A stretch of DNA of 64,000 bases, from positions 22,957 to 86,956 of IMG/VR virus record IMGVR_UViG_3300010938_000281; one strand, given 5' to 3'. Below the pieces are notes generated by a model. It was not told the origin of the DNA. It worked only from the letters and a program-made list of their open reading frames with translations, and did not search any database. The DNA comes from a virus. The translations under genes and the position numbers were made by a program. How positions within the stretch are numbered: the first letter of the stretch is position 1; each line of letters begins with the position of its first letter. This document shows, in pieces, positions 7,690 to 17,705 of this stretch.

Positions 7690-9383
7690 AATCTAATACC
7701 TTTTTGTTGAAAGATAGCCTCGCGATTAGCTTTAGTAGGTTCTTTCATATAAATATCATCAGTCACTTTTTTACTGGACTCTATAGTTACAACCATATTA
7801 AGTAAACCTGTAGGATAGTCAGATAGTAATATATCGGTCAGATTTTGTGAAATACCAAAAGTGTCATAGACATATCGGTCATATCTACTGTTCATATTTT
7901 CATCCCACATATTGTAGTCATAAAAATCCTTACGAGCACCAAACCAATCATTACCTTGCACCCCTCTGTGTATGATACCGAGATTAGAATACCTCAGTCT
8001 ACTTTCAGCTTGTCCCTGTCCTAAAACCCAATTACCACCAATAGGACCGGGAATTACACTCCTGAATAAAGGATTGCTATTAGCCGACCCGCAACCCAAC
8101 ATATACTGTCCTGTAAGAAAATAATATGGTGCATAATATCTATAACCAATATTAGTTCTTAAATTTAATGAATCTAATGATGAATTGTAGCCGTTTGGAT
8201 TAACCGCGTACATTTTATCAAAATCGCTAGTATCTCTTATGAGATATCCGCCAGAACTTGGTCCTAATGAAGTACCGTATCTGGTGCTGATACTTAACAA
8301 TCCGCCATAACCAGCACAACAGTGAAGTGGTCCAACAATACCACCAGTTGATTTATCTGGAGGAATAGTATGTAAAGAACCTATTACATTTGTGGAATAT
8401 GGGCGTACACCATTCACATAGTTTATATCATTTTTATAGTTAGCACCCAATACAATATTATTGTACTTAAAATCGTGGTCTAGTAAACAATCATTACAAT
8501 AACAATTATAAAGTAGTTTAGATTGACGATAATAATCTACCGGATAAGGATAATCAAATATAATTCCATCACCTGGAGCGTTCCATACATCTATTAAACC
8601 ATAAAACGCAAAACGATTATTTGCTAAAAATTGGAAATTTGATATATTGGTTTTAATATATACTGTACCGTTTATATTGAACAGTGGACCAAGTCTTGAT
8701 TGATAATCAATATCTAACGCGTCCGATTTGTATAACCCACCACCATAATATTTGAACAAAACTTGGTTCTCGTATAATGCTGAATAAGTAGCAAAGCCAG
8801 TACCGCTGGTCACAGATGTATTTGGTAATTGGATGTATAGTAATGGTGGAGTGAAAGCATATCCCAATCCGCCTAAATCAAAGTATTTTCCGCAAGAATC
8901 ATTATAAAATGAAAATGTTACAACACTACTTAAACCAGTAATCAATGATTGCGAACTAAGAATACTTACCTCGCCGTACTTAACACCACACGCATCCAAA
9001 TCTGCGGCAATTTCAAAATTGCACCACTTACTGAAACTGGCCCCATTAAATGTGTTAATAACTATGTCTTGATTGGACGACGCTTTAATAAAAGTTTCAT
9101 CGCTAACATGTGTAACTGTATTACCACTAAAATCTGTTTGAACATACATAATAGTAGTCATTAACGGCATTCTACCACTACGAACATACAAATTATGATT
9201 TTTCGGATGCTCAAAAATATAGTTTGGTAAAATATTATTTTCAGCAATAAGGTATTGACCGTTAGACGTATTAAACCATCCACCAACATTATCGTACATA
9301 GCCGGATTACATATTGGTTGTTCTACTAGAATATCAAAGTCACCATTAAAAAGAAGACCGCTCCCACATCCACATCCAAGCAT
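7686..9383 (-). CDS. Tail-tip structural protein
   Basis: 565 residues, Tyr/Asn/Gly-rich and predicted all-beta, with a Cys/Gly-rich start (MLGCGCGSGLLF). It sits one base after the 273-residue gene and overlaps the Cys-rich gene downstream. Position after the hub suggests a distal tail or receptor-contact protein. No enzymatic motif seen. Confidence 0.55.
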   Translation of the reverse strand: MLGCGCGSGLLFNGDFDILVEQPICNPAMYDNVGGWFNTSNGQYLIAENNILPNYIFEHPKNHNLYVRSGRMPLMTTIMYVQTDFSGNTVTHVSDETFIKASSNQDIVINTFNGASFSKWCNFEIAADLDACGVKYGEVSILSSQSLITGLSSVVTFSFYNDSCGKYFDLGGLGYAFTPPLLYIQLPNTSVTSGTGFATYSALYENQVLFKYYGGGLYKSDALDIDYQSRLGPLFNINGTVYIKTNISNFQFLANNRFAFYGLIDVWNAPGDGIIFDYPYPVDYYRQSKLLYNCYCNDCLLDHDFKYNNIVLGANYKNDINYVNGVRPYSTNVIGSLHTIPPDKSTGGIVGPLHCCAGYGGLLSISTRYGTSLGPSSGGYLIRDTSDFDKMYAVNPNGYNSSLDSLNLRTNIGYRYYAPYYFLTGQYMLGCGSANSNPLFRSVIPGPIGGNWVLGQGQAESRLRYSNLGIIHRGVQGNDWFGARKDFYDYNMWDENMNSRYDRYVYDTFGISQNLTDILLSDYPTGLLNMVVTIESSKKVTDDIYMKEPTKANREAIFQQKGIRL

Positions 9384-9384
9384 C

Positions 9385-10206
9385 TTAACATCCTATGTAA
9401 ATTGGAACATACATCTTATCGTAACCCATATTCAATATTTTACTCTTTAATTTATCGTTTGTAACCTTAGCACATATACAAAGTCTACCATACCCATGAC
9501 TATTCAAAGAAAGATTGGGGTCCAAATTCGTAATATCTAAAATACTATTATCTTCAAGTAAATACATTATACCATACCCGGCCCAAATTCCGCTACTTGT
9601 ATAAAAAGCAGAATCTATACTCTGCAACGTGCCTATTTTAAGTTCTACATCGCCACCGGCACTCCAATGGTCTGTATCCCAGCTCATTTCTAACGGGCCA
9701 GCAACAGGAAATCCACTTGGATTAGTACCGACAAAATATACATCCTTATTTAGTCCTACAGACCTCATACTATCTCTAATAGGAGCTGGATATCCAGCAG
9801 CGCCACTTGTACTATAAATGTTGCCAGGAAACATAGCGTCGTTTGCTACAATATCGTAGGTTGTAACAGATATACCACTAGAAGGCATAGGATGTCCAGA
9901 TATAGCACTATAATTACCACTAGCAAATACGACCATAGGATTACCGTTTGAATCGTATCTATATATCTGACCATATGTAGCATATGGAACAAAAATACTA
10001 TTTAGTGATACACACGCCTTATCCATGTAGTTATCACAGCTTACAATATAGTTTGTAACCTGCTCTGGAGAAAGCATAGCTACATTATAACTAATTACAA
10101 TACCATTCTCATCGTATACAGCTTCAGCACCAACAAAAGAGTGCGTTGCTTCTGTCTTAGGAGAAAAATTTGTAAGGTTATACCCCCTTGGTCGCTCGGT
10201 TCTCAT
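9385..10206 (-). CDS. Tail structural protein
   Basis: 273 residues, predicted beta-rich, with GPLEMSWDTDHWSAGG in the middle and no catalytic motif. It overlaps the hub gene by one base, so the two are coupled. Probably a tail-tip or distal tail component; the family is not recognised. Confidence 0.55.
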   Translation of the reverse strand: MRTERPRGYNLTNFSPKTEATHSFVGAEAVYDENGIVISYNVAMLSPEQVTNYIVSCDNYMDKACVSLNSIFVPYATYGQIYRYDSNGNPMVVFASGNYSAISGHPMPSSGISVTTYDIVANDAMFPGNIYSTSGAAGYPAPIRDSMRSVGLNKDVYFVGTNPSGFPVAGPLEMSWDTDHWSAGGDVELKIGTLQSIDSAFYTSSGIWAGYGIMYLLEDNSILDITNLDPNLSLNSHGYGRLCICAKVTNDKLKSKILNMGYDKMYVPIYIGC

Positions 10207-12626
10207 TATTTAAGAATCTTTCTTGAGATTTCCTTCATTCTTCTTACAAACTCGTATTGAGCTTTCTTGATTTTGAAGAACTTGTCCGCGTAGAATTTTG
10301 CTAGTTTTCCGAACTTTGGACTCCAAGACCTTAACGAATATCTTGTAGTTACACCTTGTACAGCTACACTTACACTAATATCCGTAACGTATGGTCCAGA
10401 TGATAGTAGCTGGTCTCCTAATTGTAACGATGGAATGTCTGGAAACTCTACAGCGCCATATTCTAATCTTTGCATTCTAATACCCATCTCAGAAACTTTA
10501 GCTTGTCCCGCAAGATTCATCAATTGATAAGAACCATAATTCCAAGGAACTAAACCTTCGTCGTGTTCAACCTCTGTTTTTCCAATAGAGGTAGCAATAT
10601 ACCACGGCCCATAAAGCTCTGTCTGTAGCTCTAACGGAATGGCGGCAACGTCTGGTGTAATCGCAGCGGGAACATGGGCAGAAATAGTTGAAGTAAAATT
10701 ATATACGGAACTGGTTAGTTTTTTCCATTCATCTTGTGCTTGTGTAAAGTCTATCACACCGGCTTCAATAGCACTATACAACAGCCACCATATAGGTCCA
10801 GCATTCCATAAATTGTCTCTCTTAAGGGATACCGGCGCTGGTAACGTAATAACAGCACGGGGAGATAAAAACGTTCTATTATTTAAGAATACTAGGTCTG
10901 GTTCTACTTCGCAGCGAATAAATACAGACGTGCCATTTGCTGCAAAAAATATATCATCTGGCGAAATAGCACTAAAGTCATAAAGATAAGCATTATCAAA
11001 TCTTACAAATCCAGCTATCCTATTATCATCCGTTAGCATTGGTAATAGGTCTATTGGTAATAAATTATGCGCTTGAGCGTCTGAAATTTCACCGTCGCTT
11101 AAAAATGCTCCATCGGTAGGAATATGACTATATGAATAACTAATAGTGTCGGGGTCAACCTTTACGGCAACCTCTGGAATCCTAACCATATATTTTCTAC
11201 CATAATAATCCTTAGCATAATCAGTAAGCATCCTATGAAGTTCCTCTATAGGTCTCTTGTCTCCATGATTGCTAAATATAGACATTATTCCATTACCAAT
11301 GCCGGGATTGCTAAACTTAGCAATTCCACCACCAAACAATATACTCATTAAGTCTGGATTTATACCAGAGCCTATACCTATAAGGTACGATTTTAAGAAG
11401 TGTGGATTAGGTTTTCCGTTGTGTCTATATGTAACATTTCCAGGTATTGGCGGTCTATCCCAATAGAATAGATAAGGCCCAAAAGGAACAGCTTTAGATT
11501 GTGGGTCTTTTACAAAGAATGTTGCCGTTTGACCACCGTTGGCTTCTATGATATATTCATTAGACCAATTCATCCATAAGAAAGATACCCAATGTGCATA
11601 TCCGCTCATTGCAGCCATTAACTCGCCAACACTTGTAGGATACCAAGGTCCAACATTCGGAAGATTAACATTTCTTGAATCTAGTACAAATTCGTGATAA
11701 TACCCGGTAAGGTCTGCTATTATTATTCTACCATCAATAGTCTTACCCCAATAAGGCCAAATAGTATTATCATAACCGGTAGTTATATCGTCGTCTTCTC
11801 CCCCGCTTAGGGCTTGATAGTATAGAATAGTTTTTTTACCACCAAACACCATCTTGGCACATATATCGTTAACCATTTCAAAACCGGCCTCTTTAGTAAC
11901 AGCGCCGGGAGTAGTTTGTACGAACTGGTCGATAACACCTATATTTGGAATATTTCTACGAGAAACTGTATACAGCTTAATTATATTGTGTCCGTTCACT
12001 AGCTCTAATCTAAAGAACATTTCACAACCACCAGCCTCACAGATATCTCTAAGAACATCCATCAAGGTCATAGTAGCTCCACCAACCCTATAATCTAGCG
12101 GTAGTAGAGGTAGATTGGTTAGGTCGATACCGAACACGGTACTTTTATACCCTATATTACCAGTATAGATATTCGGGGTAATTGTATTACCCAGAATCAT
12201 AATAGCTTGAACTAATAAGAAATAAGGTATACCATCTTGATTCTTACCAGACCCACCAAACCCGAACGTGTTCTCTAAGAACCCAAAAACATTGATTACA
12301 TTTGGTACGTTTGCAGGACCATAGTAGTCGTCTAGTATAATACTTACACCTTCAAGCAATTGTCGTGGGTCAACTATTGTAACCTCAAATATTGGGTTGC
12401 CAGAAGGCGAGTAGTTTTGTGTCCACTTTTCCAACAGCCCATTAAATTTCCAACCACCAAAATTAAAGTATACAGGCAATCCTACCTCTGGTGGACTGAA
12501 ATTATCATTATCATCTTCGGCGAGAGTTACGTTAACACGACTAACATCGTCGTTCCATCCCATAGAACAATTATAGCTAGCGACTGTTGCGCCTAAAAAC
12601 CTCGCCGGTGTAAAATTTGCTGTCAT
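10206..12626 (-). CDS. Tail hub / baseplate hub-like protein
   Basis: 806 residues. The N-terminal ~110 residues resemble the first barrel of gp27/gpD-like hubs: a split-barrel pattern with NGLLEKWTQNYSPSG and then EVTIVDPRQLLEGVSIIL. A central region has MTLMDVLRDICEAGGCEMFF, the alpha/beta insertion of hub proteins. The C-terminus is basic and helical. Location between the fibre/486-residue genes and the tip genes fits a hub. No lysozyme or peptidase motif is visible. Confidence 0.6.
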   Translation of the reverse strand: MTANFTPARFLGATVASYNCSMGWNDDVSRVNVTLAEDDNDNFSPPEVGLPVYFNFGGWKFNGLLEKWTQNYSPSGNPIFEVTIVDPRQLLEGVSIILDDYYGPANVPNVINVFGFLENTFGFGGSGKNQDGIPYFLLVQAIMILGNTITPNIYTGNIGYKSTVFGIDLTNLPLLPLDYRVGGATMTLMDVLRDICEAGGCEMFFRLELVNGHNIIKLYTVSRRNIPNIGVIDQFVQTTPGAVTKEAGFEMVNDICAKMVFGGKKTILYYQALSGGEDDDITTGYDNTIWPYWGKTIDGRIIIADLTGYYHEFVLDSRNVNLPNVGPWYPTSVGELMAAMSGYAHWVSFLWMNWSNEYIIEANGGQTATFFVKDPQSKAVPFGPYLFYWDRPPIPGNVTYRHNGKPNPHFLKSYLIGIGSGINPDLMSILFGGGIAKFSNPGIGNGIMSIFSNHGDKRPIEELHRMLTDYAKDYYGRKYMVRIPEVAVKVDPDTISYSYSHIPTDGAFLSDGEISDAQAHNLLPIDLLPMLTDDNRIAGFVRFDNAYLYDFSAISPDDIFFAANGTSVFIRCEVEPDLVFLNNRTFLSPRAVITLPAPVSLKRDNLWNAGPIWWLLYSAIEAGVIDFTQAQDEWKKLTSSVYNFTSTISAHVPAAITPDVAAIPLELQTELYGPWYIATSIGKTEVEHDEGLVPWNYGSYQLMNLAGQAKVSEMGIRMQRLEYGAVEFPDIPSLQLGDQLLSSGPYVTDISVSVAVQGVTTRYSLRSWSPKFGKLAKFYADKFFKIKKAQYEFVRRMKEISRKILK

Positions 12627-12634
12627 TTATTATC

Positions 12635-14095
12635 CTAGTTTTCGTATACCCACGTTTTTGTCATTGAGTATCGTCCTGTTCGTGGTTCCCACCTCTCATT
12701 ATTATCATCAAGAAAAGACTTAGAAGCTCCATTATTTATTGGATTTGCCGCAGTTACAATGGAATTAATGGCGGCAGATGTTACACTGTTTATACTTGGT
12801 TTGCCGTTGTTTAGTATATGTTGTATAGTTCCAGTAGGTATAGGAAATACAACCTCTATATCTAAAGTCCTCCTTCTTTCTCTACTTGTACCAACATTCT
12901 GTAGGATTGGACCTTTAGTTCTTCCAAGAATAGGAATGATAGCCACAACATTTGTTCCTAAACTATCATTAATAGAGATTGTTTCTGAAAGAGATGTCGG
13001 AATTATGTTGGATGGGCGGTTATCGAACTCGTATGAATAATTTATAATACCAGTTATAGGATTTTTACCTACGGTTGTAGATAGAGGTATTACGTTCAAA
13101 TTGATACCGGCGTAACTCTGTGCGCGAACTAGAGATTGTCCAGACGCCATTACATATCCAACACTCGCGTTATCATATTTTTGTGTTGTTATAGACATAG
13201 TATTCTGATTACGAACCTCTAAGCCCGTAATAGTTCCTTCGATACCAACATTGGTTAAACCTGTATCTGAAGATTTCCTAATATTGATATCAAAAGTTTC
13301 AAGATAGTTACCGCTTGCTAAAACCCAGTTTTCTGTAACAGAATAAGTCCCGCCAAGTTCTTCAACATTTTCCGAACGTATAAGGTTCAAACCTTTATAG
13401 TAACTAGGTAGATTGTTAACACCTGAGTAGAAAAAATTAGTATCTAGGCCGAGTCTTGGAGTAACCCACGCTTTAGCTTGTTGCCACGCTGGTTTTGATA
13501 GAGCGCCCGCATTATTAAAAAACCTTTTACCTTTAGCTGATACCGTATGTGTTAATCTATATGTTCTGGGAAGCCCTAGACCCTCCGGTGTACCCTCGTC
13601 GGTTTCTATCTGCCAAGATTCACTACCCGATTCAATGTAGGCTTCAAATGTATCTTCGGCGTGTGTTAGGCCGTTTATATAAAGCAGGTCGCTCTCAGCA
13701 GTAATAGTGTATTCAACATGGTTCCACCAGATATCTTTAGTAAAGTTAATCTCTTTGATTCTAGGATTACACTTTATAGGGGCGGTGGCATTTTCACTTT
13801 GCCATTCTAACTGTTGGCCGTCTGTAGCAAATAAACTTCTAATTGCTTCTTCTTTACGCATAATAGATTGAAGTCTAGCGTTTTCGGCTATTGTTTCATC
13901 GGGTGGAAACCCACCAAGGGTCCAGAATACGCCGGAGCTATTAGGCGAACCCATATACGCGAGTGATTTACCAGTAATTGAAATATTCCAAATACTGTTA
14001 AGTTTAGTACCATCATCTGATGTTTGATATATTTTAGTAAACTCTACCAGCGGAGCCGGGATTAGACGTTTACCCCCATACATAACCCTACTCAT
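12635..14095 (-). CDS. Distal tail-type structural protein
   Basis: 486 residues, beta-rich with many W-x-x-x-Y-T-I strands (WWNHVEYTITAESDLLYING). It resembles phage tail proteins built from tube-like or jelly-roll domains and lies directly upstream of the hub in transcription order. Start ATG 14095 overlaps a 25-codon ORF. Probably a distal tail or adaptor protein; not assigned to a family. Confidence 0.55.
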   Translation of the reverse strand: MSRVMYGGKRLIPAPLVEFTKIYQTSDDGTKLNSIWNISITGKSLAYMGSPNSSGVFWTLGGFPPDETIAENARLQSIMRKEEAIRSLFATDGQQLEWQSENATAPIKCNPRIKEINFTKDIWWNHVEYTITAESDLLYINGLTHAEDTFEAYIESGSESWQIETDEGTPEGLGLPRTYRLTHTVSAKGKRFFNNAGALSKPAWQQAKAWVTPRLGLDTNFFYSGVNNLPSYYKGLNLIRSENVEELGGTYSVTENWVLASGNYLETFDINIRKSSDTGLTNVGIEGTITGLEVRNQNTMSITTQKYDNASVGYVMASGQSLVRAQSYAGINLNVIPLSTTVGKNPITGIINYSYEFDNRPSNIIPTSLSETISINDSLGTNVVAIIPILGRTKGPILQNVGTSRERRRTLDIEVVFPIPTGTIQHILNNGKPSINSVTSAAINSIVTAANPINNGASKSFLDDNNERWEPRTGRYSMTKTWVYEN

Positions 14096-14165
14096 AATTA
14101 GTATCCATATATTCGTTATATTGTTCTATAGTATTATATTTGAATCCATCTTTTTCCAGTATCAT
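14088..14165 (-). CDS. Tiny ORF between fibre and tail genes
   Basis: 25 codons (MILEKDGFKYNTIEQYNEYM and on), ending across the next gene's start. A 19-codon ORF (MEFNGILVIYDTGKRWIQI, 14134-14193) overlaps it in another frame; one frameshift would join the two into a single small protein. Either a real micro-gene or the remains of one. Confidence 0.3.
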   Translation of the reverse strand: MILEKDGFKYNTIEQYNEYMDTNYE

Positions 14166-14195
14166 ATATAACTAAAATACCGTTAAATTCCATAA

Positions 14196-17100
14196 TTAGA
14201 AACCGTGTTGATATAGACTCATAACACCGCTAAAATCTCCCAGCGTTGTTGCTACAGATAGATTTAGAGAGTTAGTAACAAAAGTACCACCAAATACATA
14301 CATAGTGGTTCCACTTGTATTTCCATCTGGAACCTTTAATGTTAGAGGTATTTCTTTTTGCGCTCCTTCACCCCTACCAGAGCCAATATAAAGTGTAGTA
14401 CCACTACGATATACACTAGCACCATCAGTAAGACCGTCACCTTGAACAAACAAACTTTGAGGAGAGAAAATTGAACTTGCGTCGTTATACAAGAAGATTG
14501 GTAGAGAATTAAATAACTCTCCATCCCCCTTCAAAAACAATGTGATTACTCCGCTTATATCGCCTTCGTCTTTTACTTTTGTAAATAGTGTAGTTGGTTT
14601 AGATATACCCTTACTGAATGTATATAGAGATATAGCATCTGTAATTTCTGTACTACCAGGAGTATGACCCTTACTATATAATGTCTTACCACTACCAACT
14701 ATAGGTGGAGGGTTAGACTTTGTGAATAATGGTATTCCACCACTATACGGTAGAGGACCACATATGTATAATGTTCTATGGTTGCTATGTCCGCTCGGTC
14801 CAGGTATAAATAATGTTATAGCATTATTTTTTTGATTTGGACCGTTAAATGTGAACAGTGTAATATTACCGGACTGCTTAAGGCCGTTGTAGCAAAACAG
14901 GTCAATACCACTTTGGCGATAATTATTATTTAGATATAAGTCAATACCGCTAGAGTATGTTCCCATACCACTTACATAAAGAATTGTACCTGTAGCTGTA
15001 CTGGTTGGAGGCGTAGACCAGTAGTCGTTTATTACAGAAGCAACGTGAATATCCAGCCTATCAAAGTGACCACTCGCGTTATAAGCAACGCCTTCATCTA
15101 TAGGAGATAGATATTCTAAATCTATTTCCGCTCCGTTCCAACTTGGATGATATACAGTTGTCTTATCATAATATTTAATAGTTGGAGTATAGCTAGAATA
15201 CGCGCCTGAAGCAGGTCTTGTATAATTATCCTGGTATTTATCATAATAGAACAAGGCTGTTTTTAACGGAACTATATACTCGTTCAAGCCAGAACGAATA
15301 CTAAACGTAGCACAAGCTATTTTAGCTCTTACATTTACAAGAGTCTTATATAGTAAGACAGCGCCGGATTCTGGATTATAAGCCGCGTAAGGACCGCCGA
15401 ATACAGATTTAGATAGGTTCTGTGTTATTCTAATTATTGCATTATTGTCTAATAACCCACCAGAATGGTTTGTATATCCATCTATCCACCCCGAAAAATA
15501 TAATGTTCCATCTTCATAGAAGTTGGCCCTGTTACCACTTAAGAAACAATTGAGAGAGATGTTTCTGTATAAACCATTTCCATTACTTCCACTGGTTGTT
15601 GTTAAATATGTCTGACCATACTTAAATACATTCAAACGAGAAGATGGAGGGTCGTAAAAATCAATAGGATTGCGCGTGTTCATCTCTACAAATTCTGTAG
15701 ATGGATAATATACAGAAGAGTAGTAGTTATAATACGTTGCCATATCCGGCCAACTATAGCCACCGTCGGAAAAATGTCTATACCTATCAGATTCATATCT
15801 AATAAAGTTAGTACCGCTAGTAATAGGTTGTATGTATAGATTGTTATCTAACTTTCTAAACAGTTCTTTTCTATCTAGTTTAGCTATGTCGGTCGAAGAT
15901 AGACCGCTATTTATAACCCCTAATTCATAAAATCCTTTAGTTTGCCCTTCTCCCTCCTGTGTACGAAGACTTGATAGTGAATGACTAGCGTTAACGTTAA
16001 GAATAGAAGAGGGAAGAACGTATGAAGGGTCTCCGTTTCCTGGATTAACAATAGTCTGGAAAAAATATCTACTTGCTAAAGGACCGGTTTCTCCAAGTTT
16101 AACAATAGAACCGTCATGTTTCATGTAACGTAGTGCCATACCACCACTATCGTATGTTACAAGAACCCCTCTATATTGATTAGCAGTAGGAAAGCCTCTA
16201 ACATATTTGTGTATCCAAGAATCTCCGTTTACTATAGCCAATCTAGCGTATAACCCACCGTCTTGACCTGGGCCACAAGAAAAATCATTACAAGAAACAA
16301 AAGGAGCATCTATACGCGGATTTCCGGTACTCTCCGGCATTCTATCGCAACCAATCCAAATACTAAAATCGCCAGAAGGTAATCCGTTCCATATACTTCC
16401 ATATGTATGCTGATTATCAAGAATAAACATAGAATCGGCAACGGTTACACCAGCGTCTTGTCCGATATTAGGATTTGGTGGAGCAGAAGCTATACCTTCC
16501 TGAAATCTAGCAGATTTAGAAATAATAGTTGCGTCGGGAGAATTATCTACCATGTTAAGAGTATGAGACGAGGTTCTTGATGGTATAGTATAACTTACAT
16601 AATAGTTAAAGTTAATACTACCGGTAGAAGATGTAAATTGATTAAAATCAAAAAACCAATCTCTAAATATATCATGGCGATATACACCACCAGAATTCAA
16701 ACACATTACAGGGCTTGATTTAGTGCAAGCAAATTGCTCTTGTACTCCTTGTGTATTTGGTAGATATACTGAATTATTAGAAAGTCCATCACCAATAAGT
16801 CTTACATGTGAAGTATTATTAATATCTTGTCCAATTAGAGGGTATGACCCCCTATAATCATAATTTAACAATAAGGTATCTGTTTGTAACCTAATACTTG
16901 GTCCACCAATCATATGTAATGGTAGACCTTTAGGGCACAAATATTCTCCGCTTACTACAACTTCGGCGGCTGAAATGTTAAGAGTTGTTCTTTTATTAAT
17001 AAATCCATTAACGTTATATGTACCATCTTGCCAAATTCCAAACGTAAGATACGCTTTTTCATATTTATCTGTAGAATTGATTCCTATATTATTTTTAATC

Positions 17101-17705
17101 ATAGGAACATTATATGTTTGAAATCCTCCACTTACTATCGTAAACAAAGAAGAGGCAATTATAGAGCAGTTATTGTTGCCAGAATAAAATGTACTCCTGT
17201 CGTTAGCTAAGATATGATACGAATATCCGCTTGTATGTAATATAGCGAATATATTAAATAGACCAGAATCGGTTGTTGATTGGTATACATTAGAAGGTGT
17301 ATAATATCCCCTAAAATTCAAATTTATAGATGATGGAATTACATTAAGATTTGGTACAGCGAAAGTAACATAGTTTATAGGTTGATGATTGCTTAAAGCT
17401 GTAGGATTTACTATAAAGTATCCAGAAATAAAAATATACTCATTATCGTTAGCTGTAGCTACACCATCATCTATGTAGCTATAAAAGCCACTGGGACTAT
17501 CTGTACTCTTTAACCATTGCTTATCATATCCATTACTTGAACCAATATTTCTTAGTGTATTATAATGTGTTGTGTTATTATAATTATTATTAGAAAATGG
17601 TAATATTGGACTATCAGACTGTTCTTGCGAAAAGTCTTCTTCGTCGCCATATGGTTGTGTAGAGAGGCATATATCGCCATTTGGATATAAATATTGTACA
17701 GGCAT
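14196..17705 (-). CDS. Large tail fibre / receptor-binding protein with C-terminal tandem repeats
   Basis: 1169 residues. The N-terminal ~870 are Tyr/Ser/Asn/Gly-rich beta sequence with a LamG-like feel (GQDGGLYARLAIVNG). The C-terminal ~280 residues are a run of about 14 short repeats of the form S-G-x-x-L-F/Y followed by a gap of 12-20 residues (SGIDLYLNN, SGIDLFCYNG, SGNITLFTFNG, SGGIPLFTKS, SGVITLFLKGD). It lies right after the tape measure. Likely contacts the cell surface; a direct receptor role is inferred. Confidence 0.65.
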   Translation of the reverse strand: MPVQYLYPNGDICLSTQPYGDEEDFSQEQSDSPILPFSNNNYNNTTHYNTLRNIGSSNGYDKQWLKSTDSPSGFYSYIDDGVATANDNEYIFISGYFIVNPTALSNHQPINYVTFAVPNLNVIPSSINLNFRGYYTPSNVYQSTTDSGLFNIFAILHTSGYSYHILANDRSTFYSGNNNCSIIASSLFTIVSGGFQTYNVPMIKNNIGINSTDKYEKAYLTFGIWQDGTYNVNGFINKRTTLNISAAEVVVSGEYLCPKGLPLHMIGGPSIRLQTDTLLLNYDYRGSYPLIGQDINNTSHVRLIGDGLSNNSVYLPNTQGVQEQFACTKSSPVMCLNSGGVYRHDIFRDWFFDFNQFTSSTGSINFNYYVSYTIPSRTSSHTLNMVDNSPDATIISKSARFQEGIASAPPNPNIGQDAGVTVADSMFILDNQHTYGSIWNGLPSGDFSIWIGCDRMPESTGNPRIDAPFVSCNDFSCGPGQDGGLYARLAIVNGDSWIHKYVRGFPTANQYRGVLVTYDSGGMALRYMKHDGSIVKLGETGPLASRYFFQTIVNPGNGDPSYVLPSSILNVNASHSLSSLRTQEGEGQTKGFYELGVINSGLSSTDIAKLDRKELFRKLDNNLYIQPITSGTNFIRYESDRYRHFSDGGYSWPDMATYYNYYSSVYYPSTEFVEMNTRNPIDFYDPPSSRLNVFKYGQTYLTTTSGSNGNGLYRNISLNCFLSGNRANFYEDGTLYFSGWIDGYTNHSGGLLDNNAIIRITQNLSKSVFGGPYAAYNPESGAVLLYKTLVNVRAKIACATFSIRSGLNEYIVPLKTALFYYDKYQDNYTRPASGAYSSYTPTIKYYDKTTVYHPSWNGAEIDLEYLSPIDEGVAYNASGHFDRLDIHVASVINDYWSTPPTSTATGTILYVSGMGTYSSGIDLYLNNNYRQSGIDLFCYNGLKQSGNITLFTFNGPNQKNNAITLFIPGPSGHSNHRTLYICGPLPYSGGIPLFTKSNPPPIVGSGKTLYSKGHTPGSTEITDAISLYTFSKGISKPTTLFTKVKDEGDISGVITLFLKGDGELFNSLPIFLYNDASSIFSPQSLFVQGDGLTDGASVYRSGTTLYIGSGRGEGAQKEIPLTLKVPDGNTSGTTMYVFGGTFVTNSLNLSVATTLGDFSGVMSLYQHGF

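Noticed and set aside
10639-10983. 114-codon plus-strand ORF inside the hub gene
   Set aside because: Shadow frame of a long coding region; low-quality composition and no RBS.
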